From Pseudomonadota bacterium (GTDB taxonomy: Bacteria; Myxococcota_A; Polyangia; Polyangiales; Polyangiaceae), in the NCBI GenBank assembly GCA_023418705.1, contig JAEZYZ010000102.1, forward strand, positions 1 to 6,289: DNA of 6,289 nt, written 5' to 3'. Shown piece after piece: positions 1 through 5,994 of the stretch (its first letter is position 1; every line of letters starts with the position of its first letter). Both the position numbers and the translations under genes were made by a program. The notes below the pieces were generated by a model, which had not been told where the DNA came from, ran no database searches, and was given only the letters and a program-made list of their open reading frames with translations.

Positions 1-1043
1 GCGGAGGCCTGTTGCAGCATGTCGGGCGCCGCCGGCATCGCGGCCGTCGGCTCGTAGCCGGGCGCCGTCGCGGCAGCCGGCTCGACCGGCCCCTGACTGA
101 GCTCGGTCAAAAACTCCTTCACGTCGCTCTGGCGCTGGTCGCGGTCCTTGGAGAGCGAGCGCAGGATGGCGGCGCGCATGTTCGAGGGGACCTGGGTGCC
201 CGACGGCGTCGCCTCGAAGGGCGTGGGCTGGGCCGTCATGTGCTGAGTCGCCCACTGCCAGGGGGTGTCCGCCTCGAACGGCAGCTTGCCCGTGAGCATT
301 TCGTACACCATCACCCCAAGCGAGTAGACGTCGCTTCGGTGATCGAGCTGCTTGCCGGTGAACTGCTCGGGGCTCATGTACGGCGGCGTGCCGAGCACCA
401 TGCCCTGCTGGGTGAGCTTCTGTTCTTTGGCCGCGTCCGCGCTCTCGGTGCGGGCCGCGATCCCGAAGTCGAGCACCTTGACGAAGTCGCGCTCACCAGC
501 GCGCGTGGTCAAGATGATGTTCTCGGGCTTCAGGTCGCGGTGCACGATGCCCTGCCCGTGCGCCTCTTCCAGCGCACCGCAGATCTGACGTGCGATGTTC
601 AGGACGCGATCCGGAGCCATGGCCCCGCCCTCGAGCATGACGTCGCTGAGCGGCTTGCCCTGGACGAACTCCATGGCGATGTACAAGGTGCCGTCGTCGG
701 TGGAGCCGAAATCGTACACCTTGATCGTGTTGGGGTGCTCGAGCTGAGCGACCGTCCCACACTCGCGGTGAAAGCGCGCGAGCACCGACGGATCCTTCGA
801 GAGGTGGGCGTGCAAGGTCTTGATCGCGACCTTGCGCACCGTCGAGCCCATCTGTTGCTCACCGACGTAGACGACGCCCATGCCGCCTTCGCCCAGCACG
901 CCGGTGACCCGAAATCGGCCGCCGATGACCTTCCCGATCATGGCATCGTCGCCCGCTTCCTCCGCGACCGGCATCAGCACACCGCAAGACGCGCAAAAGC
1001 GCGCCCCATCGACATTCTCGTGACCGCATGCTTCGCAGCGCAT
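1..1043 (-). CDS. Zinc-ribbon Ser/Thr protein kinase (PknB-like, Hanks type), C-terminus beyond window
   Basis: The reading frame is open from an ATG at 1043 to the left edge, giving 347 residues with no stop, so the gene is partial at its 3' end. Residues 3-20 form a four-cysteine zinc ribbon (C3, C6, C17, C20). A complete Hanks-type kinase domain follows at about 44-314: glycine loop GEGGMG at 51-56, ATP lysine K75 in VAIK, helix-C glutamate E94, HRDLKPEN at 168-175 with catalytic D170 and N175, metal-binding DFG at 192-194, SPE (the APE motif) at 224-226, and DVYSLG at 238-243. All catalytic residues are present, so the enzyme should be active and phosphorylate Ser/Thr on unknown substrates. 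From about 317 the chain becomes Pro/Ala-rich, the usual linker towards a membrane segment or sensor domain, which is not visible here. The start is chosen because it places the ribbon at the very N-terminus; no clear Shine-Dalgarno is seen. The gene lies 54 nt after the lipoprotein gene. Confidence 0.95.
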   Translation of the reverse strand, partial: MRCEACGHENVDGARFCASCGVLMPVAEEAGDDAMIGKVIGGRFRVTGVLGEGGMGVVYVGEQQMGSTVRKVAIKTLHAHLSKDPSVLARFHRECGTVAQLEHPNTIKVYDFGSTDDGTLYIAMEFVQGKPLSDVMLEGGAMAPDRVLNIARQICGALEEAHGQGIVHRDLKPENIILTTRAGERDFVKVLDFGIAARTESADAAKEQKLTQQGMVLGTPPYMSPEQFTGKQLDHRSDVYSLGVMVYEMLTGKLPFEADTPWQWATQHMTAQPTPFEATPSGTQVPSNMRAAILRSLSKDRDQRQSDVKEFLTELSQGPVEPAAATAPGYEPTAAMPAAPDMLQQAS

Positions 1044-1080
1044 GGCAGGCTAGCGTCGCACGAACACGCGCCCTTCGGTA

Positions 1081-1100
1081 TGAAAATTCAATGTTTTTCA
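1081..1100. promoter_or_regulatory. AT-rich inverted repeat upstream of the kinase gene
   Basis: Read on the minus strand, arms TGAAAA and TTTTCA enclose an 8-nt spacer. This is a perfect 6-bp inverted repeat in a 20-nt AT-rich island within otherwise very GC-rich DNA. It overlaps the stop codon of the upstream lipoprotein gene and ends 37 nt before the kinase ATG. It could be an operator or promoter element for the kinase, or part of a weak terminator. I could not fit a convincing -35/-10 pair, so the regulatory role is inference. Confidence 0.3.
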
Positions 1101-1751
1101 GCCGGCGTCGGGGAGCCCGGCGTCGGCTGAGTCGGGCGATGTGGGCGGTGGTGCCAAGGCTTGGGGTTGGTCGGGCGGCCACGGCAGCTCGATCACCTCA
1201 CCCGTGGCCCGGTCCAAAATCACGGCTCGCGTTGCGCGCGGGCTCGCCGGCACTCGAATGCGTCTCGACACCACGGCCCCACGATCGAGACGCGGGGCCT
1301 CGTGCAGCGGCCGCGCGGGTCCCACCGACGGCGCTGGCTCCGCCGCTAGCAGCGGGAAGTCGAAGCGCACGCGCTCGATGAGCTCGTGGCCGATCCACAG
1401 CTCGAAGGCGAAACGCCCCATGTAGCGGCCCGTGACGGCCGGCTGCCGCAAGCGCAGCGGGGTCACGCGCTGCACCGAGATCTCACCCGCCGAGTACAAG
1501 AGCTCGTACTCCCACTGCTCGGCCATGCGGAGCGGCTCCGGATCGGGTGGGCTTGGCCACGCAGCAGCGGCGTCCGGCGGCGCCTCGGCATCCCCGCCAG
1601 CCGGCGGCGGCGCGCCCGCGTCTTGATCGGAACCTTCGGCCAGGCGCACCGGCAGGCTCAGCGTCGGACCCGTCTCGCGGTTTCCGTAGCTGGCCTGAGA
1701 GCAGCCCATCAAGAGCACCATCGCCAAAGGCAGCTGCAGCTGTGTGCGCAA
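1098..1751 (-). CDS. Probable outer-membrane lipoprotein of unknown function
   Basis: This is a 217-residue protein if translation starts at the TTG at 1751. That start gives a short signal peptide, with R2 followed by a hydrophobic run. It ends in the lipobox LMGC with C17 as the lipidated residue. Serine at +2 argues against inner-membrane retention and so for the outer membrane. AGGGG lies only 3 nt before the TTG, an unusually short spacing. The first ATG downstream (1721) would leave too little signal peptide, and the frame upstream runs inside the pseudouridine synthase gene and is a shadow. Residues 38-75 are a low-complexity Pro/Ala/Asp linker. Residues 78-195 form a compact domain rich in aromatic and beta-prone residues (WEYELLY at 80-86, GRFAFELWIGHELIERVRFDFP at about 112-133, then a DRATGEV turn at 180-186). 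The tail repeats DAG-type residues. No enzyme motif is seen and I do not recognise a named family. The gene lies 53 nt after the pseudouridine synthase gene. Confidence 0.72.
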   Translation of the reverse strand: MRTQLQLPLAMVLLMGCSQASYGNRETGPTLSLPVRLAEGSDQDAGAPPPAGGDAEAPPDAAAAWPSPPDPEPLRMAEQWEYELLYSAGEISVQRVTPLRLRQPAVTGRYMGRFAFELWIGHELIERVRFDFPLLAAEPAPSVGPARPLHEAPRLDRGAVVSRRIRVPASPRATRAVILDRATGEVIELPWPPDQPQALAPPPTSPDSADAGLPDAG

Positions 1752-1804
1752 CGACCCCTGCGTAGCACGCCCGCGCGGCAAACCCCAAAGGGGCGCCGCG
1801 CCGC

Positions 1805-2692
1805 TCACGCCGGCAGCATCGCCGGTGTCCCCCCGAGGTCGGCCCACACCGACGCGAGCAGCTCGGAGCCTGCCTCGACGGTCCAGGCCGCGCCCCGCGG
1901 GTCGGCGAGCACGACCCGAAAGGCGTGCAGGCAAATGCGCGCCAGCGGCCGCACCCCGCCGCCTTCGTCGCGCAGCCGAGACGGCCCGCCGTAGCGGCGA
2001 TCGCCGAGCAGGGCGGCACCGGCGGCTCGAGCGTGTTGGCGCAGCTGGTGGGTGCGGCCGGTGAGCGGCGTCAGGTGCAGGAGCGACGGCGTGCCGCCGC
2101 CCGCGTCCAGCAGCTGCAAGCGCGGGGACGGCAGGCTCTCGATCACGCGGTAGCGCGAGATCGCCGGCAGCGCGCGCGACCCGACCCGCACCTCGCCGCG
2201 CCATTCACCGCTCGGCGGTGTCGGGCACCCGGCTGCGATGGCCAGGTAGTGCCGCTCGAGCTTGCCCGCTTGCTGCAGCTCGGCGGCGTGCCGCTGCGCG
2301 CCCTCCGTGATGGCGAGCAGCACGAGGCCGCTCACGCCGACGTCCAGCCTGGAGACGGCGTGCACCCGCCGCGCGTCGAGGCCGAGGTCGCGAGCGATCA
2401 CTCGAACCAGTGAATCTCCGCTGCCGCGTCGATCGGGCTCGGTGGGCATCGCGGCGGGCTTGAAGGCGACCACCAGGCCCTCGCGACGATCGAGCGCGCG
2501 CGCCGGCTCCAGCGGAGGCCGAGCCTCGAACACCTCCACGATGCTGCCCGCGACGAGCTCCCGGGCGTCGGCGAGCGCGCGGCGGCCGTCCACGAAGACG
2601 CGCCCTTGCTGGACGGCTCCCGCTGAACCCATCGCCTCGAGCACACCCGCGAGCGTGCAGGGCGCTTGCACCACCCAGCTCCGTGAGCGCAT
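1805..2692 (-). CDS. RluA-family RNA pseudouridine synthase
   Basis: This 295-residue enzyme should isomerise specific uridines in rRNA or tRNA to pseudouridine in the cytoplasm; the target site cannot be told from sequence. Residues about 7-57 resemble an S4 RNA-binding domain (core AGAVQQGRVFVDGRR at 24-38). The catalytic domain follows: a substrate-loop FKPAAMPTEP at 77-86, the active-site motif VSRLDVGVSGLVLLA at 113-127 with D117 as the expected nucleophile, KLERHYLAI at 144-152, and the family hallmark TGRTHQLRQHARAAGAALLGDRRYGG at about 211-236. Most RluA proteins read HRLD followed two residues later by TSG; here the His is Ser and the Thr is Val, a conservative departure that need not abolish activity. 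The ATG at 2692 starts just before the S4-like region. The Shine-Dalgarno is weak; the nearest purine run is about 17 nt upstream. The length fits the family. The gene lies 55 nt after the small hydrophilic protein gene. Confidence 0.92.
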   Translation of the reverse strand: MRSRSWVVQAPCTLAGVLEAMGSAGAVQQGRVFVDGRRALADARELVAGSIVEVFEARPPLEPARALDRREGLVVAFKPAAMPTEPDRRGSGDSLVRVIARDLGLDARRVHAVSRLDVGVSGLVLLAITEGAQRHAAELQQAGKLERHYLAIAAGCPTPPSGEWRGEVRVGSRALPAISRYRVIESLPSPRLQLLDAGGGTPSLLHLTPLTGRTHQLRQHARAAGAALLGDRRYGGPSRLRDEGGGVRPLARICLHAFRVVLADPRGAAWTVEAGSELLASVWADLGGTPAMLPA

Positions 2693-2747
2693 CGGGCTAG
2701 CTGCCGTCGACCTCGAAATGCGACCGGCGGGGCCGTGCGACCGCGGT

Positions 2748-3095
2748 TCAGGTCGCGTCCGCCGGCACCGAGCCGGTGGCGCGCCGCACGAGCTCGACGA
2801 GGGCCGGGTCGGTCCGCAGCTGCTCGCGCACCGACTCGCGCACGAACTCGAGCTGTTCGGGTGACAGGCGCCCCTGCAGGTGCTCGACCGCCTTGTCCAC
2901 GCGACCGTCGAGGTACTGATCGAGCGTGAGGTTGCCCTGTTCGAGCTCGCGCAAGGCGTCACTGGCGCTCGTGCTTTGCGCCGCGTCGCCCCCGGAGATC
3001 TTGAACGGCTCCGTGCCAGCCGCGGGGACGCTGGTCTGCGAGACCGCGCCCGGCGGCAGGCCCGACCCTGGTTTTCCTATGCCGTCGATGCCCAT
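2748..3095 (-). CDS. Small hydrophilic protein of unknown function
   Basis: This 115-residue protein has no signal peptide, membrane segment or cysteine, so it is probably cytoplasmic unless exported by a dedicated route. Residues 1-45 are Gly/Pro/Ser-rich and look disordered. Residues 46-108 are charged and predicted by eye to be helical: DALRELEQGNLTLDQYLDGR at 46-65, a second helix to about 74, SPEQLEFVRESVREQL at 78-93, then DPALVELVRRATG at 96-108. The start is well supported: GGGAG sits 6 nt before the ATG. Codon use matches its neighbours and the frame stays open for its whole length, so I take it as real. The helical bundle preceded by a flexible arm could be a small adaptor, chaperone-like or secretion-related protein, but no motif decides this. 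I do not recognise a named family. Confidence 0.78.
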   Translation of the reverse strand: MGIDGIGKPGSGLPPGAVSQTSVPAAGTEPFKISGGDAAQSTSASDALRELEQGNLTLDQYLDGRVDKAVEHLQGRLSPEQLEFVRESVREQLRTDPALVELVRRATGSVPADAT

Positions 3096-3101
3096 GGATC
3101 G

Positions 3102-3106
3102 CTCCC
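3102..3106 (-). promoter_or_regulatory. Shine-Dalgarno of the small hydrophilic protein gene
   Basis: GGGAG on the minus strand, 6 nt before the ATG at 3095. It is the clearest ribosome binding site in the window and fixes this start. A short AT-rich stretch (about 3109-3122) lies just upstream, but I could not assign promoter boxes. Confidence 0.65.
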
Positions 3107-3171
3107 AGCTTACTCAATAAATGCACGCGGTGCCGCGCCAGCGGCGCCCACGGCGCACGTTCAGCTTGCTA

Positions 3172-3192
3172 GGGCTCCATCGGAGCGAGCCC
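3172..3192. repeat. Inverted repeat (hairpin), GGGCTC/GAGCCC
   Basis: GGGCTC at 3172-3177 and GAGCCC at 3187-3192 can pair as a 6-bp stem with a 9-nt loop. A competing inner stem GCTCC-ATC-GGAGC is also possible. It lies in the 133-nt gap between the Pro-rich protein gene and the small hydrophilic protein gene. No T-tract follows on either strand, so it is not a canonical terminator on its own. Confidence 0.4.
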
Positions 3193-3193
3193 A

Positions 3194-3219
3194 GGCCCAG
3201 TTGCTCGAAAAAACTGGCC
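3194..3219 (-). terminator. Possible terminator hairpin after the Pro-rich protein gene
   Basis: On the minus strand CCAGTT and AACTGG (3217-3212 and 3202-3197) form a perfect 6-bp stem. It can be extended by GG/CC across one bulged base, around a 9-nt loop. It begins 9 nt beyond the stop codon of the gene ending at 3229. The T-run lies at the base of the arm and in the loop rather than after the hairpin, so it would be an atypical terminator. The second hairpin immediately downstream may act with it. Confidence 0.35.
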
Positions 3220-3228
3220 TCTCCTCTT

Positions 3229-4071
3229 TCAGAACCGGCCCCAGGCCCCAATCGAGAAGCCCTGCGGGCTCGCCGAGGCGCGCGGGACCAACCGGGCCGC
3301 CGCCAGATCCCGGCGGACCAGCTCCTGCCGCCCGCTGGCGGCGCCAGCGATCAGCAGCACCGCGCCGACGGCCTGGACCAACCCGTCGACGGCGGCGAAC
3401 GCCAAGAGCTTCGCCTCGTCGACCGCCTCCTCCACGCAGCGCGCGTCCTCGATCTGGGGGTCGTCGAAGTCGATACCAGCGCAGGGGTTCTCGCGTGCGC
3501 CCAACACGGCCCAAGGTCCTACGATGGGCAGCGCGAACCAACCCGTGCCTTGCTCGAAATCGTTCGCCGTGCCCACCACCAGGGCGGCTCCGTACCCCGC
3601 GATCCAGGTCAAAAGGCCGGTGACGATGAGGCCTGAGTTGCTGCTGCTCTGCACCTCGTAGCCCTCGGGGATGGGCTGGCCCGAGCGGTACGGCAGGGTG
3701 GGCGGGTAGAAGCCCACGCCGGCCGCGGGGGCGGTCGGATAGGGCTGCTGGTAGCCGTAGGCGGGGGGGCTCGCGGGACGCGGGAGCGCGTCGCTGTCCG
3801 GCGCGGTGGCCAGCGGCGGCGGTTGGGGCGCTGGCACCACCGCTGGCGGCGGCCGCTGGGGCGCGGCGGCTGGGGGTGCAGCGGGAGCGCGCGGGTCTGC
3901 CTGGGGGGGAGGCTCGGCCGCTGCGTCGGCGCCGTTCACGTCGGGAAAGCGACCCGTCTGGGCGACGGCGGGCGCTGCGGTCGCGCCCGTCAGGAGCACG
4001 AGCGCGCTGGCGAAGGTTCTTTTTCTACACGCGGGGCGAGAGGTTAAGGATGGAAAGCACAACACACCCAA
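3229..4071 (-). CDS. Exported Pro/Ala-rich protein with C-terminal membrane segments, unknown function
   Basis: About 280 residues from a TTG at 4071; GTG at 4065 and TTG at 4062 are equally possible starts and none has a clear Shine-Dalgarno. The N-terminus carries a basic patch (RKR at 16-18), a hydrophobic core to about 33 and an AVA-Q cleavage site near residue 37, so it is a probable Sec signal peptide. Residues 48-103 are a Pro/Ala-rich low-complexity linker, followed by a Tyr/Pro-rich stretch (104-128) and the segment PIPEGYEV at 133-140. The C-terminal half holds hydrophobic segments at about 147-169, 178-192 and 222-246. The region between has two cysteines (C197, C212) that could form a disulfide, inside an acidic stretch. 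No catalytic motif is visible. This general plan (signal peptide, Pro-rich spacer, small helical membrane module) is common among uncharacterised myxobacterial envelope proteins. It lies 75 nt downstream of the EnvC-like gene and may be read from its own promoter. Confidence 0.75.
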   Translation of the reverse strand: MGVLCFPSLTSRPACRKRTFASALVLLTGATAAPAVAQTGRFPDVNGADAAAEPPPQADPRAPAAPPAAAPQRPPPAVVPAPQPPPLATAPDSDALPRPASPPAYGYQQPYPTAPAAGVGFYPPTLPYRSGQPIPEGYEVQSSSNSGLIVTGLLTWIAGYGAALVVGTANDFEQGTGWFALPIVGPWAVLGARENPCAGIDFDDPQIEDARCVEEAVDEAKLLAFAAVDGLVQAVGAVLLIAGAASGRQELVRRDLAAARLVPRASASPQGFSIGAWGRF

Positions 4072-4113
4072 AGAGTAGAGCGTTTTGCGGCGCCCTGGAA
4101 CACCCCGTCGTGC

Positions 4114-4125
4114 TTCGAGCTCGAA
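4114..4125. repeat. Perfect 12-bp palindrome between EnvC-like and Pro-rich protein genes
   Basis: TTCGAGCTCGAA is self-complementary over all 12 bases with no spacer. It sits in the 75-nt gap, 43 nt before the TTG start of the downstream gene. An overlapping alternative stem (CGAGC/GCTCG with an 8-nt loop, 4116-4133) could also form in RNA. It could be an operator for a dimeric regulator or part of a transcription stop for the division genes; no T-tract follows. Confidence 0.35.
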
Positions 4126-4146
4126 CTGGCTCGGAAACCTGACGCC

Positions 4147-5115
4147 TCAAAGACCGAACCACTCGCCCGGATCGACGGTCTCGCTGCCGACGCGGATCTC
4201 GAAGTAGAGGTGCGGGCCATCGCCGCTGTCGCCGATCGTGCCGATGCGAGCTCCGGTGCCGATCTCGTCGCCCACCTCGACCAGCACCTCGTTCAGGTTG
4301 GCGCTGACCGTGTAGTGGCGCTCGCCGTGCTCGATCAGGACGGTCAGGCCGTAGTCACCATATCGATCGGCGAAGGCAACCCGGCCCGGAAAGACGGCGA
4401 GCACCGGCGTCCCGAGCGGCGCTCGGAGCTCGATGCCTGGGCCAGCCCCGGGCCGCCGCGCCGAGCGGACCTCCGTGCGGCCGGCCACGGGGAACGGCAG
4501 CCGCCCCTTGATCGCCGCCATGCCAAAGCCTCGGTCGGCCGGATCGGCGGGGCCGGCCCCGGCGCCATAGACCGCGGTGTGGCCCGAGCCGCTGCCCTGC
4601 AGGAAGGCGCGCTCGAACGCCCGCGCGCGATCCTGGGCGGCCAGCAGCGCGGTGTGCGCTTGATCCAAGGTCTGCTGGTGCACCTGCAACGCAGCGCGCC
4701 GCAGCTGGATCTGCTCGGACGCTCGCGAGAGGCGCTGGCGTTCCTTGGTGAGGCGGCGTTGCTCGGCCAGGTCACGCCCGATGCCCCGGCGCAGGCGCTC
4801 GATGCGCGCCGCGTGGGCCGCGAGCGCGGCGAGACCGTCGCCGAGCGGCAGCAGACCGAGCCGCGTCAGCCGCGTCAGCGCCCGACCGCGGACGATCAGG
4901 CGTTGCTCGATCAGCTCGCTCCGGGCGCTGGCGACCTTCAACGCCTCTTGGGTCTCCCGGTGGGAACGCTCGACCTCGGCGAGCTGCCGTTCGAGCTCGG
5001 CCAGCGTCGTCGGCAGCTCGACGGGCGCCGCAGCGGTCCGAGAACCGTCGTCGACCGGCGCGGCGAGCGCCGTCATGCTGCCGAGGACGAACACGGCGAT
5101 CGATCGACGCCGCAT
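4147..5115 (-). CDS. EnvC-like murein hydrolase activator (coiled coil + degenerate LytM/M23 domain)
   Basis: This is a 322-residue periplasmic protein. Residues 1-19 are a signal peptide (RRR then a hydrophobic core ending ALAA). Residues about 36-172 are rich in Glu, Arg, Leu and Gln in heptad-like spacing, the coiled coil that in the EnvC family docks to FtsX. A Gly-rich linker follows (174-198), then a LytM/M23 domain at about 205-322 (APLGTPVLAVFPGRVAFAD at 232-250, GLTVLIEHG at 256-264, VGDEIGTGARIGTIGDSG at 281-298, GPHLYFEIR at 300-308). Active M23 enzymes need an HxxxD pair, a further His, and HxH. Here the first His is absent and Asp is replaced by Glu229, the middle His is lost in YTVSANL, and HxH is HLY (only H302 kept). 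This pattern matches an activator of amidases rather than a peptidase. The ATG overlaps the ftsX stop as TGATG, implying translational coupling. That neighbour strongly supports the assignment. Confidence 0.9.
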   Translation of the reverse strand: MRRRSIAVFVLGSMTALAAPVDDGSRTAAAPVELPTTLAELERQLAEVERSHRETQEALKVASARSELIEQRLIVRGRALTRLTRLGLLPLGDGLAALAAHAARIERLRRGIGRDLAEQRRLTKERQRLSRASEQIQLRRAALQVHQQTLDQAHTALLAAQDRARAFERAFLQGSGSGHTAVYGAGAGPADPADRGFGMAAIKGRLPFPVAGRTEVRSARRPGAGPGIELRAPLGTPVLAVFPGRVAFADRYGDYGLTVLIEHGERHYTVSANLNEVLVEVGDEIGTGARIGTIGDSGDGPHLYFEIRVGSETVDPGEWFGL

Positions 5116-5984
5116 CACACCACCAGGAGCTTGCGCAGGCTCGCGAACGCCGCGATCGTCCCCAACAGGGCGCCCACGGCCACCATCGGCAGCCAAATGG
5201 AGATGGGCAAGAACGCCGGCGTTCCACCGAGCAGAAGCGCGAGCTCGGCGGAGAACTGCCCGCGCAAGCTCAAGTAGAGCACCCCGACGATCACGACGGA
5301 CAACAGCGCCCCCACCGCGCCCTGAACGGCTCCCTCGACGAGGAAAGGCCGGCGCACGAAGGTGTCCGTCGCGCCGACCAGCTTCAGGATCTGCACCTCG
5401 ATGCTGCGACGATGGAGCGCGAGCCGGATCGTGGAGGAGACCACGCTGATCACGGCAGCGAACACGATCAGCGCCAGCGCCGCCGCGGCCGCAGCGCCAG
5501 CGCCGAGCAACGAAGCCAGCCGGTCGGTGAAGGCGTGGTACGTCTCGACCGCTTCCACCGCGGGCAGCGCGCGCAGCTGACCGGACATCTTCTCGAGCCG
5601 CTCGGTCGCGGCCTCGTCTTCCAGGGTGAGCTCCAGCGAGGCGGGGAAGGCGGGATCGGGCAGCGCCGCCAGCACCTGCTCCGGGTCGTGCTGCAAGAGC
5701 TCGCGGCGAGCCGCGTCGCTCGAGACGAAGCGGACGTCGGTGACGCCGGGGGTGGTTTGCAGCGCGCGCTCGAGCGCCTTGCGCTGCGGCTCGGTCACGT
5801 CGGGCTGCAAGTACACCGAAGCTCTCCCCGTCTCGGCCCAGCGCGCGCGCACGCGGTCGACGTTGACGAGCACCAGGAGCGCCGACGCCAGGCAAACGAA
5901 CCCGACCGCGACCGAAAAAATGCCGAGCAGGTGCAGCCGCCAATCGTTCTTGCCACCCCGCCAAGCTCGCTCTACCGCCGTCAT
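5115..5984 (-). CDS. ftsX: Cell division protein FtsX (ABC complex membrane subunit)
   Basis: This 289-residue inner-membrane protein has the FtsX topology. There is a short cytoplasmic N-terminus with TM1 at about 18-42, then a periplasmic domain to about 155 (SVYLQPDVTEPQR at 56-68; DVRFVSSDAARREL follows). Three more helices follow in the C-terminal half: the first is an Ala-rich run after LASLLGAG, the second is near GAVQGAVGALLSVVIVGVLY, and the third leads to the C-terminus ending in RKLLVV. Between TM2 and TM3 is the cytoplasmic loop RRSIEVQILKLVGATDTFVRRPFLVEG, a conserved FtsX signature that contacts the ATPase. With FtsE it forms a complex at the septum that converts ATP hydrolysis into a conformational signal to the periplasmic EnvC partner, controlling cell-wall cleavage during division. 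Length is normal. The ATG at 5984 lies 10 nt after the ftsE stop, and its own stop overlaps the next start. No frameshift is seen. Confidence 0.95.
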   Translation of the reverse strand: MTAVERAWRGGKNDWRLHLLGIFSVAVGFVCLASALLVLVNVDRVRARWAETGRASVYLQPDVTEPQRKALERALQTTPGVTDVRFVSSDAARRELLQHDPEQVLAALPDPAFPASLELTLEDEAATERLEKMSGQLRALPAVEAVETYHAFTDRLASLLGAGAAAAAALALIVFAAVISVVSSTIRLALHRRSIEVQILKLVGATDTFVRRPFLVEGAVQGAVGALLSVVIVGVLYLSLRGQFSAELALLLGGTPAFLPISIWLPMVAVGALLGTIAAFASLRKLLVV

Positions 5985-5994
5985 GAGAACAGAC

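Noticed and set aside
1101..1127. Short direct repeat of a GACGCCGG-type unit at the lipoprotein 3' end, considered as a terminator or mobile repeat
   Set aside because: It simply encodes the DAG-x-x-DAG tail and forms at best a 5-bp stem.
12..1130. Long plus-strand open frame of 372 codons opposite the kinase
   Set aside because: Its product is Arg/His-rich with no domain, and it is fully antisense to a kinase with every catalytic motif intact. Long antisense frames are expected in very GC-rich DNA.
1752..2204. Upstream extension of the lipoprotein frame into the pseudouridine synthase gene
   Set aside because: It overlaps conserved RluA sequence in another frame and would bury the lipobox far from the N-terminus.
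2693..2962. Upstream extension of the pseudouridine synthase frame over the small hydrophilic protein gene
   Set aside because: The added sequence is Ser/Arg/Cys-rich with no domain. The overlapping small gene has a strong ribosome binding site, and the S4-like domain begins right after the ATG at 2692.
4210..5277. Plus-strand open frame of 355 codons opposite the EnvC-like gene
   Set aside because: The product is a mirror of the coiled-coil gene with no recognisable motif; codon structure favours the minus strand.
5116..5964. Upstream extension of the EnvC-like frame, which would make a protein of about 605 residues
   Set aside because: The extension overlaps ftsX in another frame and is Arg/Ala-rich shadow sequence. 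The ATG at 5115 gives a signal peptide and a TGATG junction.
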